Positions 1 to 8,242 of a stretch of 64,000 nucleotides of DNA are shown piece after piece (within the stretch, counting starts at the first letter, position 1; the number at the start of each line of letters is the position of its first letter). The position numbers and the translations under genes are program-made. Source of the stretch: Achromobacter xylosoxidans A8. Its GTDB lineage: Bacteria; Pseudomonadota; Gammaproteobacteria; Burkholderiales; Burkholderiaceae_B. The notes under the pieces were generated by a model that saw only the letters and a program-made list of their open reading frames with translations, was not told where the DNA came from and searched no databases. The stretch lies in NCBI RefSeq assembly GCF_000165835.1, contig NC_014640.1:372001-436000 (forward strand), written 5' to 3'.

Positions 1-926
1 CGTTCGCCTTCGTGGCGATAGGCATCGTGCTGACCTGGGGCTACAGCGGCGTGTTGAGCCTGGGGCAAGGCATATTCTTCGGGCTGGGCGGCTACATGAT
101 GGCCATGTTCCTGAAGCTGGAGGCTTCCGCGCCGGAACTGCCCGACTTCATGGTGTGGAGCAGCGTGGATAGCCTGCCGGTCTGGTGGCAGCCGTTCCAC
201 TCGCTGACGCTGACGCTCTTGCTGATCGTGGTCCTGCCGGGCCTGGCCGCCTATCTGTTTTCCTTGGCCATTTTCCGCAAGCGGGTCAGCGGGGTGTACT
301 TCGCCATCGTGACGCTGGCCCTGGCGATGACGCTGACTGTCCTCATCATCGGCCAGCAGGGAGACACGGGCGGGGCCAATGGCATTACCGACTTCCGCAC
401 GCTGCTGGGCTGGGACATCGTCGGCGACGATGGCAAGCAGGCGCTGTACTTCATCGAGGCTGGGGCGCTGATCGTGGCGATGTTGGCGGCGCTGGCGATC
501 GTGCGCAGCCGGTTGGGCAAGATCCTGATCGCCATCCGCGACCGCGAGGACCGCGTGCGCTTCTCGGGCTACGACACGGCGCACGTGAAAGCCTGCATTT
601 TCGCGGTGGCTGCGGTCCTTTCGTCCATCGGCGGCGCATTCTTCACCCTGCAGGTGGGCCTGATCTCCCCGGGAGCGATCGGCGTGGTGGCGTCGATCGA
701 AATGGTGATCTATGCCGCGGTCGGCGGCCGCCTGTCGATTCCCGGAGCCGTGGTTGGCGCCTTGCTGATCGGCTTTCTCAAATCCTATCTGTCCGAGACC
801 TTCCCGGAAGTGTGGCTGTACTTCCTGGGCGCCATCTTCATTGCGGTGGTCGTGATCATGCCCAACGGCCTGGCCGGCGTGTTCGGCCAGATCCAGGCGC
901 GCCGCGCCGCGGGGAGCGCGCGATGA
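1..926 (+). CDS. urtC: Urea/short-chain amide ABC transporter permease (UrtC type), 5' truncated by window edge
   Basis: Inner-membrane permease of a branched-chain-amino-acid/urea type ABC importer. The reading frame is open to the left edge (codons from position 3), so the GTG at 12 is an internal Val and the N-terminus lies outside the window. About 307 residues are visible against roughly 350-400 for the family. Several hydrophobic segments are separated by short loops. The opening GYSGVLSLGQ segment and the late IYAAVGGRLSIPGAVVGA segment are typical of LivM/UrtC permeases. The stop overlaps the next start (ATGA at 923), showing tight translational coupling to the ATPase gene. The substrate is inferred as small amides or urea from the downstream amidase. 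LivM is the alternative family label. Confidence 0.88.
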   Translation, partial: FAFVAIGIVLTWGYSGVLSLGQGIFFGLGGYMMAMFLKLEASAPELPDFMVWSSVDSLPVWWQPFHSLTLTLLLIVVLPGLAAYLFSLAIFRKRVSGVYFAIVTLALAMTLTVLIIGQQGDTGGANGITDFRTLLGWDIVGDDGKQALYFIEAGALIVAMLAALAIVRSRLGKILIAIRDREDRVRFSGYDTAHVKACIFAVAAVLSSIGGAFFTLQVGLISPGAIGVVASIEMVIYAAVGGRLSIPGAVVGALLIGFLKSYLSETFPEVWLYFLGAIFIAVVVIMPNGLAGVFGQIQARRAAGSAR

Positions 927-1720
927 GCGCCACCCTGGACCTGCAGGAGCCCGCCAGCATGGACATGAGCAGCGACCGCCCGGCGCCGGGCGCCATCCTG
1001 AGCGTCGAGGATCTGACAGTCTCGTTCGACGGCTTTCGGGCCGTGGACGGGCTGAGCCTGCGCGTGGCGCAGGACGAACTGCGCGTCATCATCGGCCCCA
1101 ACGGCGCAGGCAAGACCACGCTGCTGGACATCATCTGCGGCAAGACCCGGCCGTCCGCGGGCCGCGTGATGTTCCAGGGCCGCGACCTGGTGCGGATGGC
1201 GGAGTTCGACATTGTGCGCGCCGGCGTGGGGCGCAAGTTCCAGACGCCATCGGTCTACGAAGACCTGACCGTGCTGGAGAACTTCGAGATCTCGTTGCCC
1301 AACGCGCACGGCGTGGTCCGCTCGTTGCGGTTCCGGCGTACGGCCGACATCCGCGAGCGCATCCAGGACATGGCCGCACAAGTCTTTCTGCAGGACCGCC
1401 TGGCGGAGAAGGCGGGCCGCCTGAGCCACGGGCAGAAGCAATGGCTGGAGATCGGCATGCTGCTGATGCAGAGCCCGCAGCTGCTATTGCTGGATGAACC
1501 GGTGGCCGGCATGAGTCCGCGCGAACGCGAACAGACCGCCGAGCTGTTGGCGCGGATCTCGCGCGGCAAATCGATGGTCGTCATCGAGCACGACATGGAT
1601 TTCGTCAAGCGCATCGCGCACAAAGTCACCGTGCTGCACCAGGGCCGGCTGCTGAGCGAAGGCACCGTGGCCGAGGTGCAAGCCGATCCGCGCGTGCTGG
1701 ATGTGTACCTGGGCCATTGA
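923..1720 (+). CDS. urtD: Urea/amide ABC transporter ATP-binding protein UrtD
   Basis: Cytoplasmic ATPase energising the importer. It is 265 aa. Walker A is GPNGAGKT (about 58-65), followed by a Q-loop region with the FQTPSVYEDLTVLEN stretch characteristic of UrtD. The signature is LSHGQKQ (about 168-174), Walker B is LLLLDEP (about 187-193) and the H-loop His is near 223. I chose the ATG at 923 because it overlaps the permease stop (ATGA). A later in-frame ATG at 959 is possible, since the first 20 residues precede the conserved domain. It is the second gene of the visible operon, followed 14 bp later by its paralogous partner ATPase. Confidence 0.92.
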   Translation: MSATLDLQEPASMDMSSDRPAPGAILSVEDLTVSFDGFRAVDGLSLRVAQDELRVIIGPNGAGKTTLLDIICGKTRPSAGRVMFQGRDLVRMAEFDIVRAGVGRKFQTPSVYEDLTVLENFEISLPNAHGVVRSLRFRRTADIRERIQDMAAQVFLQDRLAEKAGRLSHGQKQWLEIGMLLMQSPQLLLLDEPVAGMSPREREQTAELLARISRGKSMVVIEHDMDFVKRIAHKVTVLHQGRLLSEGTVAEVQADPRVLDVYLGH

Positions 1721-1734
1721 TAGGAGGGCGCGCC

Positions 1735-2424
1735 GTGTTCCAGATCGACAAGCTGAACGTGAGTTACGGGGAATCCCACGTCGTTCACGACGTGTGCTTC
1801 GACGTGGCGCCCCGGGAATCCGTGGCCATCATGGGCCGCAACGGCATGGGCAAGACCACCTTGCTCAAGGCGCTGATCGGCATGCTGCGGTCGGGCTCGG
1901 GCAGCATCCGGCTGGACGGCGTGGAACTGGCGGGCATGGAGAGCTACCAGCGTGTACGCAATGGGCTGGCCTTCGTGCCGCAGGGCAGGATGATCTTCCC
2001 GTTCCTGACCGTGGAGCAGAACATCCTGACGGGCGCCGAGCGCAGCGGGCTCAAGGCCGTGCCGGAATACCTGTACCGGTTTTTTCCGGTCCTGCATGAG
2101 ATGCGCCGGCGCAAAGGCGGCAACCTGTCCGGCGGACAGCAGCAGCAATTGGCGATCGCCCGGGCGCTCATTTCCGATCCGCGCGTGCTGATCCTGGACG
2201 AGCCTACCGAGGGCATCCAGCCTTCCATTATCAAGGACATCGCGCGGGTCCTGAATGCGCTGCGCGAGGAACGCGGCTTCGCCATCGTCGTGTCGGAACA
2301 GATGTTGGGCTTCGCATTGGACCTGGCCGACCGCTTCCTGGTGATAGATCGGGGCCGCATCGTGCATGAGGCGTGCCGCGAGAACCTGGACCAGGAAAAA
2401 GTCAGATCTTTCCTGACGGTATGA
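1735..2424 (+). CDS. urtE: Urea/amide ABC transporter ATP-binding protein UrtE
   Basis: Second ATPase of the importer (LivF/UrtE type), 229 aa. Walker A is GRNGMGKT (about 34-41), the signature LSGGQQQQ (about 131-138) and Walker B LILDEP (about 152-157). The usual H-loop His is replaced by the E-Q pair common in LivF/UrtE proteins. GTG 1735 is chosen as start because a strong GGAGG-like site (1721-1728) sits about 7 nt upstream. The more upstream TTG at 1717 overlaps the urtD stop and lacks such a site. The amidase gene begins 26 bp downstream on the same strand, so the importer and the amidase appear to be one transcription unit. Confidence 0.92.
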   Translation: MFQIDKLNVSYGESHVVHDVCFDVAPRESVAIMGRNGMGKTTLLKALIGMLRSGSGSIRLDGVELAGMESYQRVRNGLAFVPQGRMIFPFLTVEQNILTGAERSGLKAVPEYLYRFFPVLHEMRRRKGGNLSGGQQQQLAIARALISDPRVLILDEPTEGIQPSIIKDIARVLNALREERGFAIVVSEQMLGFALDLADRFLVIDRGRIVHEACRENLDQEKVRSFLTV

Positions 2425-2449
2425 CCGTCAACCACCGAGGAGCATTGTC

Positions 2450-3487
2450 ATGAGACATGGAGATATCTCCAGCAGCAACGATTGCGTGGGCGTGGCCGTC
2501 GTGAACTACAAGATGCCGCGGCTGCACACCCGCGCGGAGGTGATGGAGAACGCCCGCAAGATCGCCGACATGGTCGTGGGCATGAAGCGCGGCCTGCCCG
2601 GCATGGACCTGGTCATCTTCCCCGAGTACTCGACCCACGGCATCATGTACGACGCCAAGGAAATGTACGAAACCGCGTCGGCCATTCCGGGCGAAGAGAC
2701 CGCGGTGTTCGCCGACGCCTGCCGCAAGGCCAACGTCTGGGGCGTGTTCTCGCTGACGGGGGAGCGCCACGAAGAGCACCCCAACAAGGCGCCCTACAAC
2801 ACGCTCATCCTGATGAACAACAAGGGCGAGATCGTACAGAAGTACCGCAAGATCATGCCCTGGGTGCCGATCGAAGGCTGGTATCCGGGCGATTGCACCT
2901 ATGTGTCGGAAGGCCCCAAGGGCTTGAAGATCAGCCTCATCATTTGCGACGACGGCAATTACCCCGAGATCTGGCGCGATTGCGCCATGCGCGGCGCGGA
3001 ACTGATCGTACGCTGCCAGGGCTATATGTACCCGGCCAAGGATCAGCAGGTCATGGTGTCCAAGGCCATGGCGTGGATGAACAACGTCTATGTGGCGGTG
3101 GCCAACGCCGCGGGTTTCGATGGCGTCTATTCCTACTTCGGCCATTCGGCCATCATCGGCTTCGACGGCCGCACGCTGGGCGAATGCGGCGAGGAAGACA
3201 TGGGCGTGCAGTACGCCGAGCTGTCGACCAGCCTGATCCGCGACGCGCGCAAGAACATGCAGTCGCAGAACCACCTGTTCAAACTGGTGCATCGCGGCTA
3301 CACCGGCAAGATCAATTCCGGCGAGGAGGCCACGGGCGTCGCGGCCTGCCCCTACAACTTCTACGCCAACTGGATCAACGATCCGGAGGGCACGCGCAAG
3401 ATGGTCGAGTCCTTTACCCGGTCCACGGTGGGCACGCCGGAGTGCCCGATGGAAGGCATTCCCAACGAGGACGCAAAGCATCGCTAG
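2450..3487 (+). CDS. amiE: Aliphatic amidase AmiE
   Basis: Hydrolyses short aliphatic amides (acetamide, propionamide) to the carboxylic acid and ammonia in the cytoplasm. It is 345 aa, the normal size for AmiE of the nitrilase superfamily. The N-terminus [11 protein letters not shown] closely matches Pseudomonas AmiE. The catalytic Glu59 (FPEYS), Lys134 (YRK) and Cys166 (IICDDG) are at the canonical positions. A good ribosome binding site (GAGGAG, near 2437-2442) precedes the ATG. The gene lies between a urea/amide type importer and the AmiC-AmiR regulatory pair. A paralogous formamidase (AmiF) is the main alternative, but the N-terminal match and the amiC/amiR linkage favour AmiE. Confidence 0.96.
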   Translation: MRHGDISSSNDCVGVAVVNYKMPRLHTRAEVMENARKIADMVVGMKRGLPGMDLVIFPEYSTHGIMYDAKEMYETASAIPGEETAVFADACRKANVWGVFSLTGERHEEHPNKAPYNTLILMNNKGEIVQKYRKIMPWVPIEGWYPGDCTYVSEGPKGLKISLIICDDGNYPEIWRDCAMRGAELIVRCQGYMYPAKDQQVMVSKAMAWMNNVYVAVANAAGFDGVYSYFGHSAIIGFDGRTLGECGEEDMGVQYAELSTSLIRDARKNMQSQNHLFKLVHRGYTGKINSGEEATGVAACPYNFYANWINDPEGTRKMVESFTRSTVGTPECPMEGIPNEDAKHR

Positions 3488-3507
3488 GCGCGCCTGCCGA
3501 TCATCCG

Positions 3508-3536
3508 GTCCGTCCGGCCTGCCGTGCCGGACGGAC
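3508..3536 (+). other. Intercistronic RNA hairpin downstream of amiE
   Basis: Perfect 11-bp inverted repeat (GTCCGTCCGGC / GCCGGACGGAC) around a 7-nt loop, placed 20 nt after the amiE stop and 20 nt before the MoxR-like start. No U-tract follows, so it is not a standard terminator. By position it would protect the 3' end of an amiE mRNA or reduce read-through into the downstream genes. That role is inferred. Confidence 0.6.
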
Positions 3537-3556
3537 GCTTTCCGAGGACATGAACC

Positions 3557-4363
3557 GTGCCGTCTCCGCTCGATACCTACCGGATTGCGCAAGAACCCTT
3601 TTACCGCCCGACGGGGCGGGAAACCGCGTTGTACGAACATGCGTACGCGCATCGGCTGCCAATAATTCTGAAGGGTCCCACCGGCTGCGGCAAGACGCGG
3701 TTCGTGGAGTACATGGCCTGGAAGCTGGGCCGGCCGCTGGTCACGCTGGCGTGCAACGAGGACATGACGGCCTCTGATCTGGTGGGCCGCTACCTGTTGG
3801 ACGCCGACGGCACCGCCTGGCATGACGGCCCACTGACGCTGGCGGTACGCCATGGCGGCATCTGCTACCTGGACGAGATCGTGGAGGCGCGCCAGGACAC
3901 GACGGTCGTCATCCATCCGCTGACCGATGCGCGGCGCATCCTGCCCCTGGACAAGAAGGGCGAGGTGGTGCGAGCCCATCCGGATTTCCAGTTGGTGGTG
4001 TCCTACAACCCTGGCTACCAGAGCAGCGCCAAGGACCTCAAGCCCTCCACCCGGCAGCGTTTCGTGGCGCTGGATTTCGACTATCCGGAACCCGGGCACG
4101 AGGCCGAAATCGTGGCGCACGAGGCGGGCATAGCCGTCGGGCTGGCGGACCGGCTGGTGCGGATCGCGCACAGTTCGCGCGAGCTCAAGCGCCATGGGCT
4201 GGACGAGGGCGTGTCCACCCGCATGCTGATCTACGCCGGCATCCTGATCCGCGAAGGCGTCAGTCCCGCCGAGAGCTGCGACATGACGATGACGCGTGCG
4301 CTGACTGACGACCCCGACATGGCGGCCGCGCTGCGGGCGCTGGTCGATGCGAACCTGGAATGA
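3557..4363 (+). CDS. MoxR/NirQ/CbbQ-type AAA+ ATPase in amidase operon
   Basis: AAA+ chaperone-like ATPase of the CbbQ/NirQ/NorQ branch of the MoxR family, 268 aa. Walker A is GPTGCGKT (40-47). The Walker B segment GGICYLDE (99-106) is followed by the E-x-D/T region, then sensor and arginine-finger like segments (SYNPGYQ, KPSTRQRF). The GTG start has a GAGGA site 8 nt upstream. Its end overlaps the VWA gene (ATGA at 4360). MoxR ATPases generally act with a VWA partner to remodel or load a metal or cofactor into a client enzyme. The client here is unknown, and AmiE is not known to need a cofactor. The position corresponds to AmiB (a different AAA+ protein) in Pseudomonas. Confidence 0.85.
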   Translation: MPSPLDTYRIAQEPFYRPTGRETALYEHAYAHRLPIILKGPTGCGKTRFVEYMAWKLGRPLVTLACNEDMTASDLVGRYLLDADGTAWHDGPLTLAVRHGGICYLDEIVEARQDTTVVIHPLTDARRILPLDKKGEVVRAHPDFQLVVSYNPGYQSSAKDLKPSTRQRFVALDFDYPEPGHEAEIVAHEAGIAVGLADRLVRIAHSSRELKRHGLDEGVSTRMLIYAGILIREGVSPAESCDMTMTRALTDDPDMAAALRALVDANLE

Positions 4364-6345
4364 ACATGCGAGCCGTCCTGTCCGCGGGGGAGGGAGCCGG
4401 CGCCGGCGCACGCCTGGCAGGCACGCTGGACGACAAGTTGCGCCGCCTGGCCGCGCGCAGCGGCGAGGACCAGGCCGCGGCAGTGCGGCGCTGGATCGAC
4501 TTGCTGCACGACGAAGACGCGGAGTGCGCCGCAGCCGTGGCGGAGCGGCTCGACCAGTTGATGGCGAAGCTGACGGCGGGCGGGCTGGGGCGCTGGATGC
4601 TGGCGGGCCTGCGGCGCTACGAACGCCAGCCCGCCTTGCTGCGCGCCTACTTCCAGTTGCGCGATGCCTATGCGCGCGAGGCCCTGAACGGCGAAGCGGG
4701 CGCGCAGGATCTGGAAGCCGCGCAGGCGCGGCTGTCATGGCTTCTGTGCGGCCTTTCGGGCAGAGCCATGGGGGTCGAAGCCTTGCGGCGTCCGGCGCTG
4801 GACGGTCCGCCTTCGCGCCCCATTCTCGCACCTACGCATCTGCTGGTGCCGGACAGCTACACCGTGCTGGACGGCGCCGACCGCTGGGCGCTGTACCGCG
4901 CGGCCGTGGCGCATGCGGCGGCCCATCTGCGCTATTCGCCGGCGGCGCAACCGGTCGCGAGCCTGAAGCCCATGGGCGTGGCAGTGGTGTCCGCCATTGA
5001 GGACGCGCGAGTGGAGCGGCTGCTGGCCGTGGACTATCCCGGCGTGCGCCGCTGGTTCCTACCGTTCGCGCCGCCGCCGCCCGATCCTGCGGACCTGGGG
5101 TTCGCGGCGCTGATCCAGCGCATGAGCCGTCTGCTGATGGACCCGTCGCTGCGCGACGACAACCACTGGGTGAACAAGGCGCGGGCATTGTTCGAGGCGC
5201 AGTCCGCCGACCTGCGGGACACGGCGGCCTTTCGCCGCCTGGCGTCGGTACTGGCGAACGACCTGGGCCAGATGCGGGTGCGCTTCAATCCGCAGCAATA
5301 CGCCGTGCCGGTCCCTTACCGCGACGACAACGCCTACCTGTGGGACTACGGCGACGCGGCCGAACCGCCGCCTGAACTGACCCTGGGTTCGCAGGGGATG
5401 GCGCCCGAGCCCCGCGACGCGGCGCCGCAAGGGCAGGAAGACGTACAGCAAGCTGCCGACGAAACGGAACTGGGGCGCTATCGCTATCCGGAATGGGACT
5501 ACAAGCTGGGCCGCAGCCGGCCGGACTGGTGCACCGTGATCGAGAAGCTGCCCGGCTGGAACGGCACGGCGCCGCCTGCGCCCGCCGCTCCTGTGCAACG
5601 CCTGGCCTTGCCGCAGTCGCGACGCCTGAGCCGCGCGCGCCGCCTGAGGCGGCAATGGGAGGGCGATGACATCGACCTGAACGCCGCGATCGAGGTCCTG
5701 ATCGACCGGCGCCTGGATCTGGCGCCCGACGCCCGCTTCTTCATGCGGCCCGGCAGCCAGCCCTGCGCCAGCAGCACGCTGGTGCTGCTGGACCTGTCGG
5801 CTTCGGCCAACGACCTGGCATCCGACGCCGGGACGACGGTGCTGGATCTGGAGAAGCAGGCAGCGATGCTGCTGGCGCAGGCCACATCGGGCGAAGGCGA
5901 CAGGATTGCCGTGCACGGCTTCTGTTCGGATACGCGGGCGGCGGTGTATTACTACCGGCTGCTGGAGCCCGGCGCTCCGGTGGCGACGGCGCTGGGCCGC
6001 ATAGGCGCGGCCCAGGCCCGCTATTCGACGCGCCTGGGCGCGGCGCTGCGGCATGCAGGCGGGCTGGCGCTGCTCGTCCCGGGGGAGCGGCGCGCCATCA
6101 TCGTCGTGACCGACGGCGAGCCTTCCGATGTCGACGCGCACGACCCGCGCTATCTGGTGGACGACGCGCGCGAGGCGGTGCTGGAATTGCGCGGGCGCGG
6201 CGTGAGCGTGCATTGCGTTGCGCTGGACGCCAAGGCCGAACCGCAGCTGCGCGCCATGTTCGGCTTTCGCGGCTACCGGATCGTGACGAACCCGGCGGCG
6301 CTGCCGCAGGCGCTGGTCCGCGTCTATGCCAGGGCGGCGCCGTGA
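4360..6345 (+). CDS. VWA-domain partner protein (CbbO/NorD-like)
   Basis: 661-aa cytoplasmic protein with a C-terminal von Willebrand A domain. The MIDAS motif D-L-S-A-S is at about 478-482 (VLLDLSAS), and the VVTDGEPSDVD stretch supplies the later metal ligands. The N-terminal two thirds are helical, Ala/Arg-rich and contain acidic, low-complexity linkers, as in NorD/CbbO proteins. The start overlaps the stop of the MoxR-like gene, so the two are almost certainly co-translated. Known MoxR/VWA pairs activate NO reductase, rubisco or methanol dehydrogenase. None of those is present here. The target may be the amidase, the transporter or the AmiC/AmiR regulators. Confidence 0.85.
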   Translation: MNMRAVLSAGEGAGAGARLAGTLDDKLRRLAARSGEDQAAAVRRWIDLLHDEDAECAAAVAERLDQLMAKLTAGGLGRWMLAGLRRYERQPALLRAYFQLRDAYAREALNGEAGAQDLEAAQARLSWLLCGLSGRAMGVEALRRPALDGPPSRPILAPTHLLVPDSYTVLDGADRWALYRAAVAHAAAHLRYSPAAQPVASLKPMGVAVVSAIEDARVERLLAVDYPGVRRWFLPFAPPPPDPADLGFAALIQRMSRLLMDPSLRDDNHWVNKARALFEAQSADLRDTAAFRRLASVLANDLGQMRVRFNPQQYAVPVPYRDDNAYLWDYGDAAEPPPELTLGSQGMAPEPRDAAPQGQEDVQQAADETELGRYRYPEWDYKLGRSRPDWCTVIEKLPGWNGTAPPAPAAPVQRLALPQSRRLSRARRLRRQWEGDDIDLNAAIEVLIDRRLDLAPDARFFMRPGSQPCASSTLVLLDLSASANDLASDAGTTVLDLEKQAAMLLAQATSGEGDRIAVHGFCSDTRAAVYYYRLLEPGAPVATALGRIGAAQARYSTRLGAALRHAGGLALLVPGERRAIIVVTDGEPSDVDAHDPRYLVDDAREAVLELRGRGVSVHCVALDAKAEPQLRAMFGFRGYRIVTNPAALPQALVRVYARAAP

Positions 6346-6415
6346 CGACCCCAGGAATCCACGTGTTGACGGCGGCTGCGGCTGTGCTGAAACTGATGAA
6401 CTCGAAAAAGGATGG

Positions 6416-7597
6416 ATGTCCGCGCCAGCGGGCCTCCCGATCATGGCAAACAAAGATCCCATCCGTGTAGGCGTGTTGTTCTCTGAAACGGGGGCCACAT
6501 CGACCATAGGCCGTTCCCAGCTGCAAGGCACGCTGCTGGCCATCGACGAGATCAACGAGGCGGGCGGCGTCGACGGCCGTGAGATCGTGCCGGTGCGTTA
6601 CGACCCGAGGTCGGACCCCGCCACCTACAGCGTGCTGGCCGAAAAGCTGATCACGCAAGACCGCGTAAACGTCATATTCGGCTGCTATATGTCCAGCAGC
6701 CGCAAGGCGGTGCTGCCGGTGGTCGAGAAGTGGAACCGGCTGCTGTTCTACCCGACGCTGTACGAAGGGTTCGAGTTCTCGAACAACATCATCTATACCG
6801 GCGCCGCGCCCAACCAGAACAGCGTGCAACTGGCGGAGTTCATGACCGCCAACTTCGGCGCCCGGGTCTACCTGATCGGCTCGGACTACATCTATCCCTA
6901 CGAGTCCAACCGCATCATGGGCGAACTCGTGTTGCAGCGGCAGGATAGCGCCAAGCTCGGCGAGCGCTACGTGCCCTTGACCGCGACCGAGCGCGATTAC
7001 CGGGAAATTCTGGACGACATCCGCAACAAGCGCCCGGACTTCATCTTCTCCACCGTGGTCGGCAACTCCACCGCTTGCCTGTACCGCGCCTACGCGGACG
7101 CGGGCTTCGATCCGAAGACCATGCCCATCGCCAGCCTGACGACCTCCGAAGCGGAGATCTCGCAGATGGAGCCCGAGGTCGCAGCCGGCCATTTCACCTC
7201 CGCGCCGTACTTCCAGTCCATCGATTCCGACATCAACCGGCGCTGCCTGGAACGCTTGCGGCGGCGCTTCGGCCACGACTGCGTGCCCAATCTTTGCTGG
7301 GAAGCGGCGTACTTCCAGATGCACATCTTCGCCAACGCCTTCCGCGACACTGGCACCGACGAGATCGCGCAAATTCTGCCGCGCGTGCTGCAAAGCGAAT
7401 TCCAGGCGCCCCAGGGCCGGGTGCGCATCGATCCCACCAATCATCACACTTGCCTGTATCCGCGTGTCGGCCGGGTCAATGCCAAGGGCCAATTCACCAT
7501 CGTGCGCGAGGCCACGCGGTCCGTGCATCCCGATCCGTACCTGGTCACCCATTCGCTGGGCGACTGGACGGCCACCCTGAGCTCGCTGGACATCTGA
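6416..7597 (+). CDS. amiC: AmiC, amide-sensing regulator of amidase operon
   Basis: Type I periplasmic-binding-protein fold that acts in the cytoplasm as an amide sensor. In Pseudomonas it sequesters the antiterminator AmiR until an amide binds. The N-terminal VGVLFSETG, the GCYMSSSRKAVLPVVE, the PTLYEGFEFSNNI and the SDYIYPYESN stretches match AmiC closely. There is no signal peptide, as expected for a cytosolic sensor. Two starts are plausible: ATG 6416 (AAGGA site but only about 3 nt spacing; 393 aa) and ATG 6443 (weaker site; 384 aa, closer to the 385-aa Pseudomonas protein). The stop overlaps the amiR ATG (TGATG), so the sensor and its target are translationally coupled. Confidence 0.93.
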   Translation: MSAPAGLPIMANKDPIRVGVLFSETGATSTIGRSQLQGTLLAIDEINEAGGVDGREIVPVRYDPRSDPATYSVLAEKLITQDRVNVIFGCYMSSSRKAVLPVVEKWNRLLFYPTLYEGFEFSNNIIYTGAAPNQNSVQLAEFMTANFGARVYLIGSDYIYPYESNRIMGELVLQRQDSAKLGERYVPLTATERDYREILDDIRNKRPDFIFSTVVGNSTACLYRAYADAGFDPKTMPIASLTTSEAEISQMEPEVAAGHFTSAPYFQSIDSDINRRCLERLRRRFGHDCVPNLCWEAAYFQMHIFANAFRDTGTDEIAQILPRVLQSEFQAPQGRVRIDPTNHHTCLYPRVGRVNAKGQFTIVREATRSVHPDPYLVTHSLGDWTATLSSLDI

Positions 7598-8226
7598 TGG
7601 GCGATACCGCCAGCCGCCAGCGCGCGGAGCGCGCGACGCCTTCCCTGCTCAAGGACCTGCGCACGCTGCGGATCGCGGTCTATCATCCCGACGACGCCGA
7701 CGGCCGCCAGTTGACGCAACAGCTTCAGCGCATCGGCTGTCAGGTCCAGACCTTCTGGCCGCCGGCGCCCACCCTGCCCGAAGGGCTGGACGCGGTATTC
7801 CTGGCCGTGCGGCCGGACGTGATCGACCTGGGCTTCGAATGGGCCAAGAGCGACGACGCGCCCATGGTCATTGCCATCGTCACCTACGAGAATCCGACCA
7901 TCGTCGAGGCCGTGCTGCGCATCGGCGCGAAAGCGGTGCTGCCTTCGCCCGTGCGCTCATTCGGCCTGCTGTCTTCGCTGGTGGTGGCGCGCCAGGTCTA
8001 TGACGACATCAAGTCGCATGCCCGGCGCCTGCGCAAGCTCGAGGGCAAGCTGCTGGGCGTGCGCCGTATCGCGGAGGCCAAGAGCATCCTCATGCGCACG
8101 CGCAACGTCACCGAGGACCAGGCCTACGACCTGATCCGCGAGCAGGCCATGAACAAGCGCGTCACCACCGAGGAAATCGCGGGCGCCATCGTCAACGCCA
8201 ACGAGATCCTGTCGCTGGGCAAGTAG
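7597..8226 (+). CDS. amiR: AmiR, ANTAR-domain transcription antiterminator
   Basis: RNA-binding antiterminator of the amidase operon, 209 aa. The N-terminal two thirds form a receiver-like pseudo-response-regulator fold. A coiled-coil linker follows (DDIKSHARRLRKLEGKL), then a C-terminal ANTAR domain (about 140-200; RIAEAKSILMRTRNVTEDQAYDLI is the RNA-binding helix pair region). It starts inside the amiC stop codon. By homology AmiR is held by AmiC without inducer and, when released, prevents termination in a leader RNA ahead of the first operon gene. No such leader is visible directly upstream of amiE here, so it must lie upstream of the window or elsewhere. Confidence 0.94.
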   Translation: MGDTASRQRAERATPSLLKDLRTLRIAVYHPDDADGRQLTQQLQRIGCQVQTFWPPAPTLPEGLDAVFLAVRPDVIDLGFEWAKSDDAPMVIAIVTYENPTIVEAVLRIGAKAVLPSPVRSFGLLSSLVVARQVYDDIKSHARRLRKLEGKLLGVRRIAEAKSILMRTRNVTEDQAYDLIREQAMNKRVTTEEIAGAIVNANEILSLGK

Positions 8227-8242
8227 GGCGCCCCGCGCCGGC

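Noticed and set aside
185..922. N-terminal extension of the UrtD frame to 185
   Set aside because: It runs inside urtC in another frame; conserved ATPase sequence begins after ATG 923, which overlaps the urtC stop.
2402..4831. Long minus-strand open frame (about 809 codons) opposite amiE and the MoxR gene
   Set aside because: Shadow of GC-rich coding DNA. The plus-strand genes have complete motifs and ribosome binding sites, while the antisense product is low-complexity Arg/Ala/His rich.
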